A stretch of 17,758 nt of DNA. Origin: CAYIBD01 sp964361655 (lineage in GTDB: Bacteria; Patescibacteriota; Minisyncoccia; Sungbacterales; SURF-37). Positions 12,896 to 17,758 of the stretch are shown piece by piece. Below the pieces are notes generated by a model. The model had not been told where the DNA came from, ran no database searches, and saw only the letters and a program-made list of their open reading frames with translations. The stretch is from positions 1 to 17,758 of the forward strand of contig CAYIBD010000014.1 of NCBI GenBank assembly GCA_964361655.1. The letters are read 5' to 3'. The first letter of the stretch is position 1, and each line of letters opens with the position of its first letter. A program made the position numbers and the translations under genes.

Positions 12896-12924
12896 ATCAT
12901 ATCAGGACTTCGAAAAACCATAAA
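12896..12924 (-). promoter_or_regulatory. possible corA promoter
   Basis: On the minus strand TATGAT (12901-12896) lies about 21 bases before the ATG, with a weak TTTATG 17 bp upstream. Confidence 0.35.
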
Positions 12925-12930
12925 GCACCC

Positions 12931-12964
12931 TTGACCGCAACTAAAGGTCAGTCGGGCATGACCT
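12931..12964 (+). promoter_or_regulatory. mutually exclusive hairpins in a gene leader
   Basis: AGGTCA (12945-12950) can pair with the upstream TGACC (12932-12936) or with the downstream TGACCT (12959-12964). This is the layout of a simple RNA switch or attenuator ahead of the gene at 13005. No T-run is present, so it could equally be a regulator-binding direct/inverted repeat. Confidence 0.35.
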
Positions 12965-13004
12965 ATCGGGAAAGGGAGAACAACTACGAAAGGAGGAGTC
13001 GCGC

Positions 13005-13394
13005 ATGACCGAGGAAGAGTTCTTTCAGCACCTAGCCACTGCGCCCTTTACCTAGAGGAAAGCGACTTACCTGTCGATTAGAACGACTGATGGCAACTGT
13101 CCTATCACTGCAGTAGCCCGGTGGCTTACCGGATTGCACTATAATTCGGCCGTGTGGAAACCAGCGGCCAGTGAAATCGGATTGCCACCTGCTATCGCAA
13201 GCCGCATCGCGACAGCTGCAGATTGGCCAATAATCTTCCTCATGCACCCGCCGCGTTACAGCCGCACGCGCCGCGACATTCTCCGCGCCACAGGGCTTGC
13301 CAGGCCATCTTCAACCCCGCCATCTCCGCCGCCGCAATATCGAAAAGCCGCGGAGCGGCATGAAGCGCCTCAAGAGGAACAAGCGCTCGTATAG
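13005..13394 (+). pseudogene. hypothetical protein gene with in-frame TAG
   Basis: A strong Shine-Dalgarno (AAGGAGG, 12990-12996) precedes ATG 13005. Translation reads MTEEEFFQHLATAPFT, then TAG at 13053-13055, and the same frame continues open for 112 further codons (RKATYLSIRTTDGNCPITAV, later IGLPPAIASRIATAAD, ending EEQALV). From memory, CPR genomes carry small hypothetical proteins with a CPITAVA...G..LGL...A..I..AAD pattern and an aromatic residue near the interruption, so TGG to TAG is plausible. The C-terminus is Pro/Ser-rich and charged. The frame has a perfect terminator. Either a nonsense-mutated pseudogene, a readthrough gene or a sequencing error; function unknown. Confidence 0.65.
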
Positions 13395-13419
13395 CCGGTC
13401 CGGATGGAGGCCAATCCAT

Positions 13420-13450
13420 GCGCCCGTCAGCCGACGGGCGCTCTTTTTTG
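13420..13450 (+). terminator. terminator of the TAG-interrupted gene
   Basis: GCGCCCGTC (13420-13428), loop AGCC, GACGGGCGC (13433-13441), then TCTTTTTTG. Confidence 0.92.
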
Positions 13451-13513
13451 CTTTGCCAACCCCCGTTGTCGGGGATATAGATCGCTCACGCGGAGCAAAA
13501 CGAAGGAGGGTAG

Positions 13514-13539
13514 GGTAAAGAGGGTTGGTAAAGAGGGCT
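13514..13539. repeat. tandem repeat, 2 x 13 bp
   Basis: GGTAAAGAGGGTT followed by GGTAAAGAGGGCT, one mismatch. Confidence 0.6.
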
Positions 13540-13544
13540 GGATG

Positions 13545-13583
13545 GTTGTAGTACATAGAACGCGATCGCGTCCATAGTACAAC
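13545..13583. repeat. degenerate palindrome downstream of the Cas2-like gene
   Basis: GTTGTA...TACAAC arms surround the core CGCGATCGCG (13561-13570). It shares CGCGATCGCG and ATAGTACAACT with the perfect palindrome at 14212-14251, so the Cas2-like gene has related palindromes on both sides. Confidence 0.6.
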
Positions 13584-13614
13584 TCTGGATGTAGGGCTAA
13601 TCCCTGGCCAATCT

Positions 13615-13646
13615 CTGACCATTTCTCTCCCTGACTATTTCTCCCC
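13615..13646. repeat. tandem repeat, 2 x 16 bp
   Basis: CTGACCATTTCTCTCC followed by CTGACTATTTCTCCCC, two mismatches, next to the 3' end of the Cas2-like gene. Confidence 0.55.
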
Positions 13647-13653
13647 CCTGGTA

Positions 13654-14211
13654 CTACGCAAGCCTGAATTTATATTTGAGAAAGTTCTCAGAGGTGATGG
13701 ATTCGACAACCAGGTAGTGAACGTAATGCCCAATTTCAAACACTTCGGCAATGAAATCAATTTCATCCCGACATTCATACGGCCAGGCCCAGAGACTTTT
13801 TTGGAGCTGGATCAGCCCTAGCTCTTTCATCTTTCCACGCAGGGCATCGCGCCCGGCTTTCTTTTTCTCTGGAATGTCGAATGCAATGATGCGCCATTTA
13901 CCATCCCACGATTTCGGACGGGAGAGAGAAAGGTCGTCAAGTTTGTACCGGAGAGCGCGCCGCCGGCCACCCTCCGTAAGCGTGATGGTCGTTGTGCCGT
14001 CTTTTTCAATTCGGTGGTCAATGTACTTCTTTCGCCGCAAATAGGCTATCGTCCAAAAGAAGCGTTTCCTGTCTTCGGCTCGCTTCAATTCGTAGCCGAC
14101 TGCCTTCAGTAGTTTCTTTGCGCCACCAGGAGAAGATAAGACGAGAGCAATAGCCCCACCGGCGAGAAGGGCCAGGAATATACCCCTCACGAGATTCCCC
14201 ATCTTAGCCAT
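13654..14211 (-). CDS. PaaX-like protein with Cas2-like domain
   Basis: A 185-aa protein. An N-terminal hydrophobic stretch (GIFLALLAGGAIALVLSS, about 8-25) may anchor it to the membrane. A winged-helix-like part follows (RKRFFWTIAYLRRKKYIDHR, then TTTITLTEGGRRRAL). The C-terminal part WRIIAFDIPEKKKAGRDALR through SLWAWPY, DEIDFIAEVF and VHYLVVESI has the ferredoxin-like pattern of Cas2 and the PaaX C-terminal domain. Such proteins occur in CPR genomes without cas1 or CRISPR, and none is visible here. ATG 14211 was chosen: it directly follows the palindrome, with TATAGT six bases upstream; ATG 14202 is an alternative. Whether it retains nuclease or only DNA-binding activity is unknown. Confidence 0.78.
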   Translation of the reverse strand: MAKMGNLVRGIFLALLAGGAIALVLSSPGGAKKLLKAVGYELKRAEDRKRFFWTIAYLRRKKYIDHRIEKDGTTTITLTEGGRRRALRYKLDDLSLSRPKSWDGKWRIIAFDIPEKKKAGRDALRGKMKELGLIQLQKSLWAWPYECRDEIDFIAEVFEIGHYVHYLVVESITSENFLKYKFRLA

Positions 14212-14251
14212 TAGTTGTACTATAGCCGCGATCGCGGCTATAGTACAACTA
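14212..14251. repeat. perfect 40-bp palindrome / symmetric promoter
   Basis: TAGTTGTACTATAGCCGCGA is followed by its exact reverse complement, with no spacer. Because of the symmetry each strand carries TTGTAC, 18 bp, TATAGT, a fair sigma-70 promoter; on the minus strand its -10 (14223-14218) is six bases before the Cas2-like ATG. A relative lies at 13545-13583. Confidence 0.85.
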
Positions 14252-14347
14252 TGCCGGAGGCCCCATGACGATTGCTTCTGGTTGACTAACATCGCAAAGT
14301 AGAGACAGCAGCATTACGATCTCTTAACAAGGCAGCCGAAAGACTTG

Positions 14348-14374
14348 TTAGCACTCTTGACAGGAGAGTGCTAA
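14348..14374 (+). promoter_or_regulatory. CIRCE operator
   Basis: TTAGCACTC-N9-GAGTGCTAA, a perfect match to the HrcA-binding CIRCE element. It overlaps the hrcA promoter, so HrcA represses its own cluster until heat stress. Confidence 0.97.
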
Positions 14375-14386
14375 TCGCCCTAGAAT
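14357..14386 (+). promoter_or_regulatory. hrcA promoter
   Basis: TTGACA (14357-14362) lies inside the CIRCE spacer, with TAGAAT (14381-14386) 18 bp downstream. The start point falls about five bases before ATG 14398. Confidence 0.8.
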
Positions 14387-14397
14387 GGGTATACCCT

Positions 14398-15144
14398 ATG
14401 CCGACCGAACTCACCGAGCGGCAAAAGTCCATACTCAATGCGGTTATCCGCGATTACGTGGCCACGGCCGAACCAGTGGCCTCTGCTGATTTGGTGCGGA
14501 AATACCGGCTGGCCTATAGCCCGGCCACCGTCCGGAACGAGCTCATGGCGCTGGATCAGGCCGGCTACCTGGCCCAACCCCACACCTCGGCCGGCCGCCT
14601 GCCCACGGATAAGGGCTACCGCTATTTCATCGCGCACCTTGGCGACGCTGACGGCCTCACCGATCGGGAAGAACGGGAGCTGGCGGCCCTCCGCGGCTGT
14701 ACCGATGCGCTCGAGTTTGCCAAGCAGTCAAGCCGCCTCATGGCCCACCTGACCCGAAACCTGGCCTTAGCCGGCTTTCCTGAGGAGGACCTCTTTTATA
14801 AATCCGGCCTCCAGGCCGTGATGCAGGAACCGGAATTCGGCGATCTTGATCTTATGCACGAATTCAGCGCTCTGGTGGATCACATTGAGGAAGCGGTCGT
14901 ACGGTACTTCGACCCGGAGGATTACGCCGAGCCGCAGACCTTCATCGGGAGCGAGAACCCCATCCGCGAGGCGCGGCGCTACGGCATGATCGTCTCTTCC
15001 CTGGCCACTCCCTTTGGCAAGGAGAGTTTGATTGCGCTCGTCGGCCCCAAGCGCATGGACTACCAGCATAACTTGGCCATCCTGCGGCATTTCCGAGAGG
15101 TTCTGAAACCTGCAAGTTACGAATGGCAAACGCCGCATTCGTAA
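14398..15144 (+). CDS. hrcA: heat-inducible transcription repressor HrcA (short form)
   Basis: A 248-aa CIRCE-binding repressor. The N-terminal winged helix is typical (MPTELTERQKSILNAVIRDY, PVASADLVRKYRLAYSPATV, RNELMALDQAGYL, HTSAGRLPTDKGYRYF). The C-terminal signature ENPIREARRYGMIVSSL... ALVGPKRMDYQHNLAIL is kept. It is about 100 residues shorter than typical HrcA, the loss being in the middle domain. The start was set at ATG 14398 by the family N-terminus and promoter; an in-frame TTG/ATG-like extension to 14368 would overlap CIRCE. The stop codon TAA lies inside an ATTCGTAATTCG repeat, which therefore defines the protein's end. grpE follows after 34 bases. Confidence 0.95.
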   Translation: MPTELTERQKSILNAVIRDYVATAEPVASADLVRKYRLAYSPATVRNELMALDQAGYLAQPHTSAGRLPTDKGYRYFIAHLGDADGLTDREERELAALRGCTDALEFAKQSSRLMAHLTRNLALAGFPEEDLFYKSGLQAVMQEPEFGDLDLMHEFSALVDHIEEAVVRYFDPEDYAEPQTFIGSENPIREARRYGMIVSSLATPFGKESLIALVGPKRMDYQHNLAILRHFREVLKPASYEWQTPHS

Positions 15145-15167
15145 TTCGACAAAAATTCGTAATTCGT
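15137..15167. repeat. ATTCGTAATTCG repeat pair between hrcA and grpE
   Basis: ATTCGTAATTCG at 15137-15148 supplies the hrcA stop codon and recurs as ATTCGTAATTCGT at 15155-15167, running into the grpE Shine-Dalgarno. Confidence 0.7.
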
Positions 15168-15178
15168 AGGAGTGCGCG

Positions 15179-15724
15179 ATGACGGGAAAACAGGAAAATC
15201 AGGATGTTGAAATGATCCCCGATGAGGAGTTGGGGGGCGAAGACGCAAGCGCGCGCCTGAAGAAACTCCGCGAGGAGCTGAAAACGTGCCGTGAGGAACG
15301 GAGGGAGTACCTCGACGGTTGGCAGCGGGCCAAGGCCGAGCTCATTAACTACAAGAGGGATGAGGCTAAGCGCTTCGAGGAACTTGCCAAGTTTGCGGCC
15401 GAAGGGGTGATTGCCGAGGTGGTGCAGGTATTAGACAGCTTCGATTTAGCGCTCCAGCATCAGATGCCGAAAGACGTTGAGCGGGGAATCGTCCTCATCC
15501 GCTCGCAACTCGAGGATATTTTGCGGCGCAGGGGTCTGGAAACAGTGCAGTCAAAGGGTCAGACATTCGATCCGGCTGTGCACGAATCGCTCGGCGAAGT
15601 TGAATCCGATGCCGCACCCGGCACGGTGGTCGAAGAACTCCAGAAGGGGTACCTTCTGAACGGCAAAGTGCTCCGGCCGGCACGGGTGAAGATCGCGAGA
15701 GTGAAATGGAAAAAGGTCGAGTAG
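15179..15724 (+). CDS. grpE: nucleotide exchange factor GrpE
   Basis: A 181-aa co-chaperone that releases ADP from DnaK. An acidic N-terminus leads into a long coiled-coil (about 25-80, LKKLREELKTCREERREYLD... WQRAKAELINYKRDEAKR). The four-helix and beta-wing region follows with FDLALQH, GIVLIRSQLEDIL, the motif FDPAVHESLGEVES, and ends GYLLNGKVLRPARVKIA. TAGGAG lies about nine bases before ATG 15179. It is in the hrcA transcript, but dnaK is separated from it by an antisense acyl-carrier-protein gene. Confidence 0.96.
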   Translation: MTGKQENQDVEMIPDEELGGEDASARLKKLREELKTCREERREYLDGWQRAKAELINYKRDEAKRFEELAKFAAEGVIAEVVQVLDSFDLALQHQMPKDVERGIVLIRSQLEDILRRRGLETVQSKGQTFDPAVHESLGEVESDAAPGTVVEELQKGYLLNGKVLRPARVKIARVKWKKVE

Positions 15725-15744
15725 TGATACCACAGCACAACGAA

Positions 15745-15776
15745 CAAAAAAAGGCGCCTCGGATAATCCGGGCGCC
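15745..15776 (-). terminator. terminator of the ACP gene
   Basis: On the minus strand GGCGCC...GGAT, a short loop and ATCC...GGCGCC are followed by TTTTTTTG. The T-run is only on this strand, so it ends the ACP message and not grpE. Confidence 0.85.
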
Positions 15777-15805
15777 ACGAGCGAAATGAACCCCCATGGG
15801 AACGA

Positions 15806-16084
15806 TCAGGCAGCTTCGGAGACCGCCCGAGCTCCACGCTCACCAAGCTTCTGACAGACGAAGGCGACGGCGCCATCAACACTCGTGACGTTCTCCAGCG
15901 CCTCCGTGTCCGGGAGCTCAAGCCCGAAAGCAACCTCGAGGGCAATGATAACCTCCATCTGCTCGAGTGACTCCACGCCAGCCTGTTCGAGAGTGGAGTT
16001 CCCAGGCATGGTCAGCCACTCGTCGTTACACAGGGTTTCCGCGAAAACTGAACGAACTTTTGCTTCAATCGTGCCCGTTTCCAT
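15806..16084 (-). CDS. acyl carrier protein-like
   Basis: A 92-aa acidic four-helix protein with a phosphopantetheine-binding pattern: AGVESLEQMEVIIALEVAFG LELPDTEAL, where the Ser in ESL corresponds to the attachment Ser of the DSL motif (Asp replaced by Glu). Helix I begins KVRSVFAETLC, helix IV is SVDGAVAFVCQKLG. ATG 16084 has AAGGGGG upstream; an in-frame GTG at 16093 is less likely. It has its own TTGACA/TAATAT promoter and terminator and lies antisense between grpE and dnaK. It may serve lipid acyl transfer or a specialised acylation; no fatty-acid genes are near. Confidence 0.85.
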   Translation of the reverse strand: METGTIEAKVRSVFAETLCNDEWLTMPGNSTLEQAGVESLEQMEVIIALEVAFGLELPDTEALENVTSVDGAVAFVCQKLGERGARAVSEAA

Positions 16085-16105
16085 TCCTACCACCCCCTTG
16101 TTGTA

Positions 16106-16134
16106 ATATTACTAGATAATCTCAACTATGTCAA
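16106..16134 (-). promoter_or_regulatory. ACP promoter overlapping the dnaK start
   Basis: On the minus strand TTGACA (16134-16129), 17 bp, TAATAT (16111-16106). The -35 covers codons 1-3 of dnaK. Confidence 0.8.
16113..16120 (+). promoter_or_regulatory. possible dnaK -10 box
   Basis: TAGATAAT ends seven bases before ATG 16128, without a Shine-Dalgarno or good -35. It overlaps the divergent ACP promoter. No CIRCE is present here. Confidence 0.4.
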
Positions 16135-17758
16135 AAATCCTCGGCATTGATCTTGGCACCACCAATTCGGCCATGGCCGTTATCGAAGGCGGCGAGCCGA
16201 GCGTGCTCGAAAACAAGGAGGGCAACCGCACCACGCCCTCCATGGTCGCCATTTCCAAAGCTGGCGAACGCCTGGTCGGACTCCTGGCCAAGCGCCAGGC
16301 GGTGACCAACCCCAAGAACACCCTATTCTCCATCAAGCGGCTCATCGGCCGCAAATTTAGCGATCAGGAAGTCAAGCGCGACAAGGAATGGCTGCCCTAT
16401 GAGATGAAGGAATCGGCCAATGGCGGGGTGGAGGTGAAAATGGGCGAAAAATGGCTTCGGCCCGAAGAAATCTCGGCCATGATGCTGCAGAAACTCAAGC
16501 AGGATGCCGAAGAAAAAATCGGACAAAAAATCGAAGAGGCGGTGATCACTGTCCCGGCCTATTTTGACGACTCGCAGCGAAAAGCCACCCAGGCCGCAGG
16601 CGAGATCGCCGGATTCAAGGTGCGCCGGATCTTGAACGAGCCCACGGCCGCGGCTCTGGCCTACGGATTCAACAAGAAAAAGGACGAGCAAATCGTGGTC
16701 TATGATTTTGGCGGCGGAACGTTTGATCTCTCGGTGCTCGAAGTTACCGCCGATACAGTCGAGGTCAAGGCCGTGGGCGGGGACACCCATCTTGGCGGAG
16801 ACGATTTTGACCAGAAGATCATCAAGTGGATTTCGAACGAATTCAAGAAAGACCAGGGGATTGACCTTTCCAAGGACACCCTGGCGCTCCAGCGCCTGAA
16901 GGAAGCTGCGGAAAAAGCCAAGCACGAGCTTTCCACCACCGTGGAGACCGAGCTCAACATCCCCTTCGTCACCTCGGATGCCGCCGGCCCCAAGCACCTG
17001 GTGATGAAGTTCTCGCGGGCCAGGTTGGAGGAACTGGTCGGCGACATGATTGATCGCTCCATTCAAATTACGAGACAGGTCGTCAAGGATTCGGGTTTCC
17101 AACTGTCGGACATTGACGAAGTCATACTGGTCGGCGGCCAGACCAGAATGCCGGCCATGGTCGAGGCGGTGAAAAAACTTTTCGGCAGGGAGCCGAATAA
17201 GTCCATCAACCCAGACGAGGTGGTGGCGGTGGGTGCTGCGGTGCAGGCCGGAATTTTACAGGGCGACGTGAAAGACGTGCTACTGCTCGATGTCACGCCT
17301 TTGAGCTTGGGCATTGAGACTTTAGGCGGAGTGATGACCCGTCTTATTGAGCGCAATACCACCATCCCCACGGCCAAGACCCAGATTTTCTCAACCGCAG
17401 CCGATGCCCAGACTTCGGTGGAAGTCCATGTTTTGCAGGGCGAACGCGAAATGGCGGGGGATAACAAGACGCTGGCTCGCTTCATTCTGGACGGCATCCC
17501 GCCCGCGCCGCGCGGCATGCCGCAGGTCGAGGTCACCTTTGACATTGATGCCAACGGCGTTTTGTCGGTCAAAGCCAAAGACAAGGCCACCGCTAAGGAG
17601 CAGTCGGTCAGGATCGAGGCCTCAACCGGGCTTTCCAAGGAGGAAATCGAGCGGATGAAAAAGGACGCCGAGATGCACGCGGCCGAAGACAAAAAAAGGC
17701 GCGAGGTGGTGGAAGCCAAGAACGCCGCGGATGCCATGGTCTACACCGCGGAGAAGGC
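16128..17758 (+). CDS. dnaK: molecular chaperone DnaK (partial, 3' end outside window)
   Basis: The first 543 codons of Hsp70. Nucleotide-binding domain: phosphate loop 1 GIDLGTTNS at the N-terminus, VITVPAYFDDSQRKAT, NEPTAAALAYG, VYDFGGGTFDLSVLEV and ILVGGQTRMPAMVEAV. The linker VLLLDVTPLSLGIETLGG leads to the substrate-binding beta domain (NTTIPTAKTQIFSTAADAQT) and the start of the helical lid (LSKEEIERMKKDAEMH). It folds and protects proteins with GrpE and DnaJ. ATG 16128 is fixed by the family N-terminus (MSKILGIDLGTTNS). It is split from hrcA-grpE by the antisense ACP gene, so it needs its own promoter or readthrough. Confidence 0.98.
   Translation, partial: MSKILGIDLGTTNSAMAVIEGGEPSVLENKEGNRTTPSMVAISKAGERLVGLLAKRQAVTNPKNTLFSIKRLIGRKFSDQEVKRDKEWLPYEMKESANGGVEVKMGEKWLRPEEISAMMLQKLKQDAEEKIGQKIEEAVITVPAYFDDSQRKATQAAGEIAGFKVRRILNEPTAAALAYGFNKKKDEQIVVYDFGGGTFDLSVLEVTADTVEVKAVGGDTHLGGDDFDQKIIKWISNEFKKDQGIDLSKDTLALQRLKEAAEKAKHELSTTVETELNIPFVTSDAAGPKHLVMKFSRARLEELVGDMIDRSIQITRQVVKDSGFQLSDIDEVILVGGQTRMPAMVEAVKKLFGREPNKSINPDEVVAVGAAVQAGILQGDVKDVLLLDVTPLSLGIETLGGVMTRLIERNTTIPTAKTQIFSTAADAQTSVEVHVLQGEREMAGDNKTLARFILDGIPPAPRGMPQVEVTFDIDANGVLSVKAKDKATAKEQSVRIEASTGLSKEEIERMKKDAEMHAAEDKKRREVVEAKNAADAMVYTAEK

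Noticed and set aside
13005..13394. Alternative genetic code with TAG as sense
   Set aside because: recR and the Cas2-like gene end in TAG at family-appropriate positions, so one interrupted gene is better explained by mutation or error.
13514..13646. CRISPR array beside the Cas2-like gene
   Set aside because: Only two adjacent copies of each short unit are present, with no spacers and no repeat of CRISPR length; no cas1 or effector gene is visible.
14212..14292. Upstream start of the Cas2-like gene at 14292
   Set aside because: It would translate the palindrome (SCTIAAIAAIVQL), and a promoter lies between it and the chosen ATG.

Overview
The window looks like a piece of a Candidate Phyla Radiation (Patescibacteria, probably Parcubacteria-like) genome recovered from a metagenome. 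This placement is inferred from short versions of core proteins (HrcA about 248 aa, half-size EamA transporter), a PaaX/Cas2-like protein of a type common in that group, small toxin-antitoxin pairs and many short hypothetical genes. TGA acts as stop (dnaB, hicB, rplU), so the code is standard and not the UGA-glycine code of Gracilibacteria. A run of ten N at 8699-8708 marks a scaffold gap.

Layout. 1-1200 (minus): a truncated ychF with a second, diverged copy of its first 14 codons and a small hairpin element between them, then a RelE-type toxin-antitoxin pair. 1322-3751 (plus): phosphomannomutase/phosphoglucomutase and rmuC. 3869-4651: a secreted beta-sandwich-type protein. 4738-5200: rplU followed by a diverged remnant of a second rplU 3' end. 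5378-7809 (minus): dnaB, recR and a small helical protein. 8015-9934: two divergent relatives of an unknown protein, each with a nearly identical promoter-leader and a similar terminator, around a hicBA pair with a frameshifted hicA. 10088-12874 (minus): corA, a small EamA protein and cysS. 13005-13394: a hypothetical gene broken by an in-frame TAG. 13654-14211 (minus): a Cas2/PaaX-like gene next to a perfect 40-bp palindrome. 14348-17758: the CIRCE-controlled heat-shock cluster hrcA, grpE, dnaK, with an acyl-carrier-protein gene in antisense orientation between grpE and dnaK.

Two expression styles are interleaved. Many core genes have a -10 box only 6-11 bases before the start codon and no Shine-Dalgarno, which suggests leaderless mRNAs. 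The accessory genes (secreted protein, small helical protein, the two leader-bearing genes, the TAG-broken gene, ACP) have strong Shine-Dalgarno sequences and their own intrinsic terminators, like self-contained cassettes.

The most interesting signals are (1) the about 103-bp promoter-leader shared by two otherwise strongly diverged genes, foldable into a 5' hairpin plus a three-way junction ending at the Shine-Dalgarno; (2) three genes in one window (ychF, rplU, cysS) each accompanied by a diverged remnant of its own end with a small element between, the cysS case forming 19-bp direct repeats around hicBA plus one cassette; and (3) the Cas2-like gene bordered by related palindromes, the perfect one also reading as a symmetric promoter.
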